In this document: piece by piece, positions 1 through 8,398 of the stretch | How the letters are laid out: every line of letters begins with the position of its first letter | Numbering within the stretch: the stretch's first letter is position 1 | Origin: Cyclostephanos tholiformis | Lineage: Eukaryota; Bacillariophyta; Thalassiosirophyceae; Thalassiosirales; Thalassiosiraceae | Direction: 5' to 3' | Length of the DNA stretch: 13,435 bases | NCBI GenBank assembly: GCA_036939975.1 | Contig: JALLPB010001991.1 | Coordinates: 1-13,435, forward strand | The notes under the pieces: model-generated | Seen by the model: only the letters and a program-made list of their open reading frames with translations | Databases searched by the model: none | Told to the model about the DNA's origin: nothing | Translations under genes and position numbers: made by a program

Positions 1-167
1 CATAAATTTAGCGTTTGTGATTTTTTAACACTTATTTAATTTTGGGAACGCTCCAGTAGCAAAAAATGATAAGTGTCCCAACAAGTGGGACCCCCTAAAT
101 CTCAAACCAGACGACGCCACACACATTCCAACTCCTCTCTATTTTAGGGATAGGACGACGACGAACA

Positions 168-1715
168 ATGACGATAGAGCAGTCCTCGCACCAGCGCGCC
201 CCCCTGAACAATTTGTACAAGTTCTTCATAGCGAACGTCGATTTCCAAACCACGGCGACTCAGGTAGATGAATTCTTCTGTCAGTTCGGCAACGTCAATC
301 AGGTCAAGCTCCTGCCCCCGCCATCCAAGGGCGGCGGCGATGGGGGGGTCGGGGGAAGGGGTGGGGGTGGGAACGGCGAGATGCGACAGCTCCACAGGGG
401 ACACGGATTCCTATACATGCTCGACGAGATGTCGACGAATGCCGTCGAGAGATACGTCAATTCGTTCCCCATGAATAAGATCGTGATGATGGGGAGGAGG
501 GGGGTGCAAGTGCGACGACAGGTGGGCATGGGGAGGGGGGGGAATGACAATGACAAAGACGGCGGCGTCGGGATTGGTGGTGGCGGTGGTGGCGGTAGCA
601 GTGGGAGTGATTACCACCATCCTCCGTCTTGGGGGCAATATTACGACTACGGCGCGCAGCAGCAACAGCCACAGTACGGAGTCGCGTCGACGGCCTCCTC
701 CGGCCATCCGCAGGGATATCACCACCAGGAGGGTGGGGCATACAATTATCAGCATCAGCAGCAGCAGCAGCACCCGCAGTTTTACCCCCATCAGGGCGCG
801 GGAATCAATGGCTACGCAGTAGATTATAACGCAAACTACAATCTCACCGGTCCCACCACGGCGGCGGTCCCAGGAGTGCCGGGGGGATACCAACAGCAGC
901 ATCCGGCGGGAGCGACGCCAGCCGTCGCCGTGTACCCGCAGCAACAGCAGCAGCAGCTCTATCTGCACCAAGCGGTCGCGACTGTGGCGGTTCCATACGC
1001 ACAGCACCAGCAGCAGTATAACAAAGATGGCAACAACTACGCGGGGGCGTATGTCGCCGCGCAGACGACGAACCTCTCCGTGCAGCAGCAACCTGGGCAG
1101 TACGCCCAGCAGCAGCAGCCCCAGTACCCGCAATTGTTCCCGCAGGAACAACATCATCATCATCAGCAGCAGCAGCAACAACTCCAATACCCACATCCGC
1201 AGCAGCAATCGCATAACGACCAGCAGGGCACGCACATCCATTACCAGACGTCGGCTTACAACAACCAAATACAGCAACCGTTACAACAACAACAACAGCC
1301 TCCTCCGCAGCCTTTGTGTTACAGAGGCCCTCCCTCACAACAGTCACGAGGGCCGCCTCCCCCTATGCAATACGAGAGTTTACTGAAGCGACCACTTGAA
1401 CCGAACGGTCCTCCCGTCATCCCGCCTCACCCCTCGTCGAATCACCCTCATGGGCCTAACGACGACATGCGTCCGGCCTCGAACAATGCGGGAGGTACGA
1501 TGATGAGGATTACGATGCACCCTCAAGGCGGGCGTGGAGAGGGTGGCGGAAAGTGGCAAGGGGGGGGAGGAGGAGTAGGCTCGGGTGGGGGGAATCATAA
1601 TAGGGCAATGGGAGGAGGAGGCAGGGGATCATATGTTGGTGGCGGTCGTGGTGGTGGTCGCGAGGGCGGCGTGGGGAGAAATGGAAGAGATGGTCGGAGG
1701 GATCGGCCATATTGA
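168..1715 (+). CDS. RRM-domain RNA-binding protein with Gln-rich, prion-like middle and RGG-type tail
   Basis: A 515-residue one-exon ORF. Residues about 16-115 read as one RNA-recognition motif: an RNP2-like strand KFFIANV (18-24), a helix ending in FCQFGNV, and an RNP1-like strand RGHGFLYM (77-84). A Gly-rich insertion of about 20 residues (54-73) sits between the second and third strands, where most RRMs have a short loop. Residues about 140-400 are dominated by Gln, His, Tyr and Pro with several short polyQ runs. Residues about 450-515 are Gly/Arg-rich with GRG and GGR repeats and end in RPY. This build (RRM, low-complexity middle, RGG tail) is typical of hnRNP-like proteins that bind mRNA and join condensates; that role is inferred. 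The ATG at 168 starts just before the RRM, and CGACGACGAACA precedes it. It is not assignable to a named orthologue. Long open frames on the opposite strand are shadows of the CAG repeats. Confidence 0.85.
   Translation: MTIEQSSHQRAPLNNLYKFFIANVDFQTTATQVDEFFCQFGNVNQVKLLPPPSKGGGDGGVGGRGGGGNGEMRQLHRGHGFLYMLDEMSTNAVERYVNSFPMNKIVMMGRRGVQVRRQVGMGRGGNDNDKDGGVGIGGGGGGGSSGSDYHHPPSWGQYYDYGAQQQQPQYGVASTASSGHPQGYHHQEGGAYNYQHQQQQQHPQFYPHQGAGINGYAVDYNANYNLTGPTTAAVPGVPGGYQQQHPAGATPAVAVYPQQQQQQLYLHQAVATVAVPYAQHQQQYNKDGNNYAGAYVAAQTTNLSVQQQPGQYAQQQQPQYPQLFPQEQHHHHQQQQQQLQYPHPQQQSHNDQQGTHIHYQTSAYNNQIQQPLQQQQQPPPQPLCYRGPPSQQSRGPPPPMQYESLLKRPLEPNGPPVIPPHPSSNHPHGPNDDMRPASNNAGGTMMRITMHPQGGRGEGGGKWQGGGGGVGSGGGNHNRAMGGGGRGSYVGGGRGGGREGGVGRNGRDGRRDRPY
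342..371 (+). other. G-quadruplex-type motif inside the RRM coding sequence
   Basis: Five runs of G (342-348, 351-355, 358-361, 363-367, 369-371) are separated by spacers of 1-2 nt, which fits the usual four-run quadruplex pattern. It lies on the coding strand, so the mRNA carries it. It encodes the Gly-rich insertion of the RRM. Further G-run clusters occur at about 491-542 and 1560-1612 in the same gene. Folding is not shown. Confidence 0.6.
640..1305 (+). repeat. Interrupted CAG/CAA trinucleotide tracts coding polyglutamine
   Basis: Many short CAG/CAA runs are spread through this coding stretch, for example five CAG units at 756-770, and runs near 940-955, 1108-1120, 1160-1181 and 1283-1300. 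CAA interruptions are frequent, which usually limits repeat slippage. All runs lie in the frame that gives Gln; the opposite strand reads as long Leu/Cys/Val-rich frames with no biological meaning. Confidence 0.75.
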
Positions 1716-2640
1716 ATATATATCTCGGGTGAAAGGAGAGAGATGTCGTGGGATTTTACTATTTTACTATTTGTAAGGCCAGGGCGAAACTGAGACATGG
1801 AGTTCAAAACTCCTACTTTTTTTGTGAAACAGATATATTATTATCGTGGAAGAGATTCAGGGACGGAGATTTCTAAAGGGAGGAGCGCGAGGGAATATGG
1901 CCCTTATACATCTTGAATCAGAAGCAATGATAGGAACTACATTTGGTTTCCCCGGATGTTAAGTTTTGTCTCTGAAGGTTGCTGAGCACATGGCGGATAC
2001 AGTTTGTATCATCGGTGTGCCCATGGGATGTTTTCGCTCGCAGCTTGTCTATGATTTTGGGGCGTTGGTGTGTCCGTCGGCTTTTTGCTTTTCTTATATT
2101 GTCATATATTGTCTTCAAACGGATCTAGGAGGGATAGTTGAGTGGCACAATCCTGATTTTGGACTGCATCTACATCATGCAACAATCTTGTGTGTGCGCC
2201 ACTATGTGTTTGACTTACTTTTTGGTTGTTGGTACGGGGTGTCATCGGTCTTACTATTGAGGCTCTTGGTGGAAGTTTCTCTGTTCTATTATGGTTGGAG
2301 TGCTTTTGATACACTTTCCAACCACATGATTCAACTGGTTTTGTCATCATTGTGCTATTTGAACTTTCCACTCGGGTGTAGCGAGAGACCATGATTCTCG
2401 TAGTATTAGATATCAGCAATACATGAATGATTGAAAACTGGGTTATTGTTTCCCAGTTTTTGTTGGGGGATGTTTTGGAATGCTTTGACAAATAAATGAT
2501 GACATGAATTGCTTTTGTGATCCTTGGATGATTGAGCAAGCCAGCATATCTTCCCGGAATCATTTTTCTTCATTGCACCAGTGGTCCCCACTGTTTTTTT
2601 TTTCGTTTGTAGATCGAAGCTGTGGGTCAAGTTGTAATCT
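1716..2640. other. Intergenic, T-rich on the + strand; no supportable gene
   Basis: The first part (to about 1900) is probably the 3' UTR of the RRM gene. From about 1960 to 2640 the + strand is T-rich. A 142-codon open frame on + (1966-2394) overlaps a 153-codon frame on - (2102-2563). The + product is hydrophobic only because the strand is T-rich, and neither product shows a motif I recognise. The minus strand is A-rich like the coding strand of copia elements further right, so a very old transposon remnant is possible, but I found no RT, integrase or Gag motif. Confidence 0.5.
2434..2460. repeat. Perfect 9-bp inverted repeat (hairpin)
   Basis: AAAACTGGG (2434-2442) and CCCAGTTTT (2452-2460) are exact reverse complements around a 9-nt loop. 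A further T run follows on the + strand. It lies in unassigned sequence between two + strand genes. Function is unknown; a 3'-end processing structure or a chance palindrome are both possible. Confidence 0.55.
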
Positions 2641-3019
2641 TACTAGATAGATAGAAATGTAATTGAAATGGAAAATCTTCCTTTCGAGTTCAGTTTTTAT
2701 CATTACCTTACAAACATGTGAACTGGACAGCATCAGTCAGTGTGCAGATGATACCATATGAAGAGATATTTTTTATCGAAGCCACAGACATACCTATTTC
2801 GTTCGCAGGGGGAACCGCATTTGGTTCAGTGAGGAGATGGGACTACTAGAAATTTTTATTTGTGTCCGAGTGTGGTGGACTCCCTTTCCGACGTTTACCT
2901 CTTACTCCTAATTTTGGAGCGTTATACGTAGGAATATATATTCAATGCACAGTGGTCCATCCAAGTCATTTCATCCACCGTTCACACTCGTAAAGCGGAA
3001 AAATAATAATAGTGTCAAG
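2641..3019 (+). promoter_or_regulatory. Upstream region and 5' UTR of the eL29 gene
   Basis: This is the 5' flank of the ribosomal protein gene. A 12-bp AT palindrome, GAATATATATTC (2932-2943), lies about 80 bp before the ATG and could serve as a TATA-like element. The last 30 bases before the start are A-rich, without an upstream ATG in that stretch. No other motif is recognised and the transcription start is not visible. Confidence 0.35.
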
Positions 3020-3615
3020 ATGGTGAAGGTATGACGACGAAATGTGCTCTATATGCAAATATTGGTCGGACGCATCGACGGGCTGAGAGGTTCAGGTTGT
3101 TTCTGGAAATGGAGGTGGGAGGGCTCGCTGTGAATTGGTTCTGGTAACCGGGAATCCGCCCGACGCCACGTGACAGTAGCCAGCGGCTATGGCAATTCGA
3201 CGTGAGGGATCCGGACGTGAGAAGGGCCGTAATTCGCCGACGATCGATGATTCGCTTGTCTGTCTTGTCGCGTGTGGGTGGAGGGCGCTACTTCAGTATT
3301 GTCTCGGCTGTGCCTTTTCTTTGGCTTTGATGGCCGACGCTATTGATTTCATTTCCTCGATCATCATTAATCCTTGTTGCTGATACCCTTCTCCCGTCCC
3401 ACTTCCACAATCGCGCTCTAATCTTTTTGAATTGAAATAACCAACAGCAAAAGAATACGTGCGCCCACAACAATACCCAGAAGGCGCACGCCAATGGTAT
3501 TAAGAAGAAGAAGCGCACCAAGTACGTGTCCACGCGGGGAATGGACCCTAAATTCTTGAGGAATCAGAAGTTTTGCAAGAAGTGGAATAGCTCGAAGCGT
3601 CCTCAAGATGAGTAG
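3020..3615 (+). CDS. RPL29: 60S ribosomal protein eL29 (two exons: 3020-3028 and 3448-3615)
   Basis: Exon 1 codes only Met-Val-Lys and stops at a GT donor (GTATGA from 3029). Exon 2 starts after a CAG acceptor (intron end 3447) and continues in phase 0 as QKNT, giving a spliced protein of 58 residues. Exon 2 carries the eL29 signature: an N-terminal basic stretch with [10 protein letters not shown], then the block [15 protein letters not shown], then KKWN. The family is a short, very basic protein of the large ribosomal subunit. The C-terminus SSKRPQDE runs a little past the KK(H/W)N end of many orthologues, and CAHNN stands where many have HTNHN. Length and motifs fit the family well. A + strand frame inside the intron and a - strand frame over exon 2 are shadows. 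Confidence 0.93.
3029..3447 (+). other. Phase-0 spliceosomal intron of the eL29 gene
   Basis: It is 419 bp long, begins GTATGA and ends AACAG. A pyrimidine-rich stretch (about 3390-3428) contains CTCTAAT near 3415, a plausible branch site. It interrupts the gene after codon 3; introns right at the start codon are common in eukaryotic ribosomal protein genes. The boundaries come from joining the reading frames and matching the eL29 N-terminus; no transcript evidence is available. Confidence 0.85.
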
Positions 3616-3924
3616 ATGATTCTCATTGACTGATAAACGATAAAGGATATTGTTTTACAATTAGTCTTCTATTCTGCCGGAAAGTAACGGGTGACTTTTG
3701 TTTTACACCGGCAAATAGGCCTCCATTTATTTTCAATTATAACCTCCGCTCCTTCTCGGGACTCCTATTTTTGGAGTCCATACTGGAGAATTCGAGACAG
3801 ACAACTTTGACTTTAAACTATTTTTGTTTCAAAATATTTACGCGAGGAAGTCATTGTTTTTCGAAGGGTCAGAAGTTACCCGTCCCCTTCGTCTAGCAAA
3901 TAGAAAAAAAAGGATAGAGTTCCA
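3616..3924. other. Spacer between the eL29 stop and the first retroelement
   Basis: It contains the probable 3' UTR of eL29 and the unresolved left end or leader of the degenerate retroelement. A perfect 7-bp stem, GGACTCC (3759-3765) with GGAGTCC (3773-3779), surrounds a T-rich 7-nt loop. An A run (about 3903-3911) lies just before the first Gag-like ATG. No LTR could be paired because the right end of that element is outside the window. Confidence 0.5.
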
Positions 3925-6285
3925 ATGATAATGCCTTATCCAAACTGGCAAGCCTTTTTCGCAGCAAGACCCGATAATGATTTGGGCAATAAAAACACTT
4001 CAGTTTATACTGAAGCCTGGTCGCCGGACAAGGATGAAGCGACAAGATTTCAAACTCTCATCGCCGATCCCGATAACGTCGTCATTGCAACTGACCAAGA
4101 AAAAAGAAAATCATAGCTCTGCACAGCTTCAAAGTGACAGGTGGCACTCTCCTCCGCCCATCAACGAAGTTGATGTGTCTCTTGGGGGCAGGATCCAACG
4201 CAACGCCCCTCATCATCGACAAGCAAAGCCTCCTCAACCCTTGCAATCTCGTCACTCCCACCATCGATGATTTGCAAGAATGTTCAAACGAGCATGAAGT
4301 AAATGTGATTAACATCCCAGACGAGAATGGTGCGGTGACTTACCCAGGTTCAGCATCTTTGTTCCCTGCCCCTTGGCTAGCGAATACGATCTTGTCATCG
4401 GGCACAAGCGATTTTGTGAAGCTCATCCCAGTCGTGAATGCAGCAGCCATTGAATTCAACGCAGAGTTTTGGAAATGACGAAAATTTCCTCACATCAGCA
4501 ATTGATCACGCAGCGGACTTTATCCTTTGGGCATGGGAAGCAGGACATGGGCCAATTTCGGCGACTAGAATGAGTTTCGACCCTAACGACCTGGAGCTCG
4601 AAAACTTCAGGGCTCATCGTCATCAACAGTGCATTTCGAATGTCTCTTTCGAGACTTACCAGGATATCTCCCTCCGGCCCCAGCGGTAGGAGATTTGAAC
4701 AATTTCCTAGACCCTCTCCTGGCAACGGTGACACGCCAGGTTGATGCGCAGGAAGCGCAGAACAACATTCTCAATACACACGTGGAGCACCTGGTAGAAA
4801 CAAGCGGAGAGAAGAAAAATCGAGTCAAAAACCTACACGATTCTACCATCAAAATGCTCCTATTCGCCTCCGCGATGGATAACGAATCAGTCCCAGTCAA
4901 ATTGACTGATTCCTGCAAACGAGTCTTCATCTGTAAAACGGTTGCCCTCGCCGAACAAGAACTAAATATCAAATTTGAGAGTTGTGGGCTTAGCGATGTG
5001 AGCTTTCTCACAGGTTATACATCGAACATGTATAATGGGATTCTCCTCTGGTCTAGCTCAGACACCCCTAACAATCACAGTCCTTTTACTTTCACTGAAG
5101 CAGAACCAATCAGAATGGAAGAGCAGAAAAACCGTCACCTCAGGTTGTAGCTGGTTCTAATGCAGGGTAAGGGAATGGCAGTCGACGAAATAAAGGCACT
5201 GAACAAGCAGGAAGTTCACGCACCGATGAACTTCCACGAGATGTCCGAACAGCATGTTCAACGTTGCAAACGATATTTTTTGGGAGAGCTAAGTGTAGGC
5301 TCTCAGTGTCTACGCTCTCTCCAGACGATGGTTGAAGGAAACAAGTCAACCTTCAAGGCACGAGGCAACATTGACGAACAATTCTTTTCAAAATTTAACT
5401 TCGCCATCGACTCGCGCTTCCAAATTTGGCTACGGCAATGTCGGAATGCAAAGAACCGTGACGAAGTAGACGATAGCATCATCAACTTCGCCCCTGTCGT
5501 CTCACAGGTTTTGTATGGGTCATTCCATATTAATCTCCCGCCAACTTTCACGATGAAAGACCCAACCATCACTGCCGCAGCAAACAAATCAGATGCGCCT
5601 AGCAACAACAACGACAGCAGTGGAAAGCAAAAGAAGAAGAGGAAGGACAAAAACAGAATAATGGGGAAAAACGAGGCCCCTCATCAAGAACTCTACATGT
5701 TGCCAATGGGAGACATGGGCAATCAACTTCGCCAACAAGCACATTGACAAGCGTCCGATATGGAGTGGTTCATGCCGCCTTTGCCCTCAATGGTTCCTCC
5801 AAAAATACTGTTTCTCCGATTGCAAAAACAAGGACAGCCACATCAAAGCAAGTGACGTCACTACAGAGCAGCTAACCAGCATGAAAGACTGGATCAAGCT
5901 CTGCAGGTCAGCAAATTGACTAGTCTGGTCAGAGCCTAGCGGCGTCCGACCCATCCCTAAACCACCCCCACAAGAAAATTCCACTCAGACATCTTTTTTG
6001 ATGCACAGAAGAATCCTCCTTGCAAGAGGTGACACCCCAGTCATCTCCCCTGCAAAATTACAAAATGTCATTCGAGACAAACAAGTCTCACCCCATCAAC
6101 CCATCAGCACGTTAGTGAGATCAAGACAGCCCCATAAGGATGAAAAGATCAGATTGGTTGTAGGTGAGGATATGACTTTAAATGAAACTGAACATGACCG
6201 GGAGAGGGCAACAGGAACTCAAGCGGACTCGACAAAACGAAAGCGAATGGACAAACCCTCGCTTATGAACGCACCTTTACAATGA
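3925..6285 (+). pseudogene. Gag-like protein of the degenerate retroelement, frameshifted
   Basis: Start ATG at 3925, or 3931 in the same frame. Segments that read as one protein are: 3925 to about 4104 (frame 1), about 4105-4470 (frame 0), about 4471-4660 (frame 1), about 4660-5747 (frame 0, TAG at 5148-5150), and 5701-6285 (frame 1, TGA at 5917-5919). Each shift returns to one of two frames, as expected for single-base gains and losses. Landmarks are PNWQAFFAARPDNDLGNK at the N-terminus, a helical stretch near DFILWAWEAGHGP, AEQELNIKFESCGL, and a Lys-rich basic segment at 5617-5670. It ends in a zinc-type motif CRLCPQWFLQKYCFSDC followed by a His (about 5776-5835). The motif suggests a nucleic-acid-binding nucleocapsid role, which is inferred. 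No function can remain with so many breaks. The 5998-6285 linker is hydrophilic and unassigned. Confidence 0.7.
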
Positions 6286-8189
6286 GATAAGGCAGCTTTC
6301 GGCCACATAGGCCCAACCACGGTTTGGCCACTTAGGCTCATTCCTATCCTGCAAAAAATTATGACAACCCCATGCCGTCATCTCTCGAAACCTTTGTTCG
6401 AGTTCGACCTCTAAGTCGAAGCCGCCGAGAAGAACTACATCATTCTCATGCACAACTTTTGAGGCAGCATCCAATAAGCCCTTGACGCCCAACAAGGATC
6501 GCCACTCCAATATGGCTCCGACGATGGAAGAAATCTTTCGCAATCACCCCTGTTGGGCGAAGATGAAAGAGTTACTTCTCTACAGATCACGATGGCCCCT
6601 CTCACCTCTCTCCAATGAAAACAGACTTCTCAACATTGAGGATGCATTAAATTTTGGCAACCACAAAGACACGAACCAACAGCCAGAATTACTGACCAAA
6701 CTAATTCGGGACGACGTCGACAGAGGTTTTGCTCTTCCCCTTCCACTCAACAAATTGAAGAAAATTCCAGACGTCTTATTCCGCCCACTCAACATCCAGC
6801 TCCAAAAAACTATCAACAAATGTGGCAAGATAATACCCAACAAGGACAGGATGACGCATGATCTGAGCTGGTGCTGGCAATCGGGGACTTCAGTCAACAA
6901 CAGAGTCGATGAAGAAAAACTCACCCCATGCTTCTACGGTTGCGCACTTAAATATAATAAACTGGGCAGTCGCAGCAAGATGGAAATATCCTGGAAGGAT
7001 AATCTTTGTTTCAAAATTGGATGTGAAAGCAGCATTCTGGCATTGCCATCTAAACGCAGAAATGGCAGTGCAAACTTGCACACAACTCCCTCAATTGGGG
7101 GTAGCCCTAATGATGCTATGGCTCCCTTTTGGAGGCACACCTTGCCCATTGGAGTATGGCGTCGTATCCGAGTCAATATGTGACCTGATCAATGCAATCC
7201 TTCAGCATGATGAATGGGATCCAACCTCCCTATTCAACGAAGAAGCACAGGCAGACGTTCCCACGAAGGAATCCCTCCCGGACGACGTACCTTTTGATGA
7301 AGGGAAGGACCTCATTGTAGATATCCCAATCGACGCAAGAGGCACGGTTGAAATTTACATTGATGATTACATCGGACTCACCATAGAAGTTGATGGCATG
7401 GATAACACAACACTTTTGGAGAGAGCCCTCCTCCTAGGGATAGCAGCAACATCACGAGAGGTGTCCCCCTCCGAACTGCTGACCGAGACCAAAATTATCC
7501 TTGGCTGGCTGTTGAACTTTCAAACACTCACGATCGCACTGCCTGAGAACAAATACATCGCATACTCGACAGCAATATCAGATATACTTGAACACGGATG
7601 GACGACGAAAGCGGAACTGGAAATGAACATCGGCCGATGGGTGCACATAGGGCTAATCCTTCCCTTCATCCATCACTTCCTCAGGAGACTTCGATTACTT
7701 CTTCGGCGCTTAAGTAACAGGCAAAGCAATAATCTGAACGAGCAATGCATTGCAGACCTTCAATTTTTGCAATCAGCGTTAGAAAAATGTCGAGATAGTA
7801 TCGATATGAATAGCATTGCTTACCGTCGCCCCACAAACGCTTACTGATCCGATTCATGCCCAGTGGGCCTCGGGGGGTATAGCGACGAAGGCTTCGCTTG
7901 GCGATATTACCTTCCCTTGAATCTGAGATTTTGGGCTTCCAACAACCTGCTTGAACACATAGCCACAATAATTATGCCGTGGGTTGACATCATCGTGGGT
8001 CATCTAAAACGTGGAGACTGCGCTCTGCCCATGACAGACAGCACAACCTTGGAAGGATGACTGAAGAAAACTAATTTCATCAAAGAGGGCGAATCGGCAA
8101 TTCAGGCAACAATTCGCCTCGAAGTAACACGTCTCCATGCATCACATTACATGGACAACGAAATATAAGAATATAGTCAGTGGTTTCGC
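6286..8189 (+). pseudogene. Reverse transcriptase-RNase H of the degenerate retroelement, 3' part missing here
   Basis: From 6286 the frame continues but meets stops at 6412, 6460 and 6475, then shifts near 6520 and again near 6950 (within ACTTAAATATAATAAAC). RT landmarks are NFGNHK, RMTHDLSWCWQSGTSVNNRV, SKLDVKAAFWHCHLN (catalytic Asp at 7020-7022), LPFGGTPCPLEYGVVSESIC, and YIDDYIGL with the paired Asp at 7362-7367. RNase H candidates are GYSDEGFAWR (Asp 7884), NNLLEH (Glu 7953) and MTDSTT (Asp 8037). Stops at 7845 (TGA), 8058 (TGA, where the family has Trp) and 8166 (TAA) break it. The frame runs to EYSQWFR and is cut at a codon boundary by the copia LTR at 8190. The expected tail of this RNase H type (ADxLSR) is absent and should lie beyond the inserted element. 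Confidence 0.8.
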
Positions 8190-8398
8190 TGTGAGACAAA
8201 CTAGCATACAAGGGCTAGCACAGCGAATTTTGGCGAAAAGGGAAAATTTAAATTTCCCCCAAAAGGTTTGCAGAGAGATTAGTATTAGTCTTTTCTCATA
8301 ATTTAGTAATCACCTTTTCATTACTACTCTGAATTAGTCACTGTTTAGCAGTGATTACTAAATACATTCACTAAAGCGGAAGCACATTCACATCAACA
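8190..8398 (+). repeat. 5' LTR (3' limit uncertain, between about 8340 and 8398)
   Basis: The left edge is set by alignment with the 3' copy: TGTGAGACAAAC here, TGTTAGACAAAC at 13381, with mismatches starting immediately outside. The right edge cannot be fixed because the 3' LTR is truncated. A TG...CA repeat could end at several CA dinucleotides; 8398 (CAACA) would put the gag ATG directly behind the LTR. No canonical primer site beginning TGG follows, except the TGG that overlaps the gag ATG. Confidence 0.65.
8301..8363 (+). other. Competing stem-loops in the LTR/leader before gag
   Basis: A perfect 13-bp inverted repeat pairs ATTTAGTAATCAC (8301-8313) with GTGATTACTAAAT (8351-8363). Within its loop, TCACTG (8338-8343) pairs with CAGTGA (8349-8354) around a 5-nt loop, extended by a G-U and two A-U pairs. 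The two structures use the same 3' arm and cannot form together, so the leader RNA could switch between them. Both lie in the transcribed leader if transcription starts earlier in the LTR, which is not shown. Confidence 0.55.

Larger units (their letters stand above)
3925..8189 (+). mobile_element. Degenerate retroelement (Gag-like plus RT-RNase H), cut by the copia insertion
   Basis: Coding similarity runs on the + strand with frame changes near 4105, 4470, 4660, 5705, 6520 and 6950 and at least eight in-frame stops. The order is Gag-like region, CCCH-type zinc motif, linker, reverse transcriptase, RNase H. The RT-RNase H style (YIDD catalytic box, RNase H carboxylates, then EYSQWF) is closer to DIRS/Ty3-like than to Ty1/copia elements. 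I recall a multicopy diatom family with these motifs and, in some copies, a separate tyrosine-recombinase-like protein; that memory is unchecked. No integrase is seen on this side of the insertion. The right part of the element should continue beyond the 3' LTR of the inserted copia. Confidence 0.75.

Noticed and set aside
411..1277. 288-codon Leu/Val/Arg-rich frame on the minus strand, and other minus or shifted frames over the RRM gene
   Set aside because: It is the complement of CAG/CAA and GGN repeats; the + frame has an RRM and coherent low-complexity domains.
3189..3383. 64-codon + strand frame
   Set aside because: It lies wholly inside the eL29 intron and shows no family motif.
3288..3533. 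81-codon minus strand hydrophobic frame
   Set aside because: It overlaps eL29 exon 2 and arises from the complement of Lys codons.
3687..3883. Inverted match ACGGGTGACTT (3687-3697) with AAGTTACCCGT (3873-3883), considered as ends of a small inverted-repeat element
   Set aside because: Ten of 11 bases match over about 200 bp with no matching flanks or target duplication; chance is likely.
4134..4478. Separate small genes for each short frame between 3925 and 6285
   Set aside because: The frames follow one another on one strand with one to two base shifts and read as one Gag-like protein, so they are pieces of a pseudogene.
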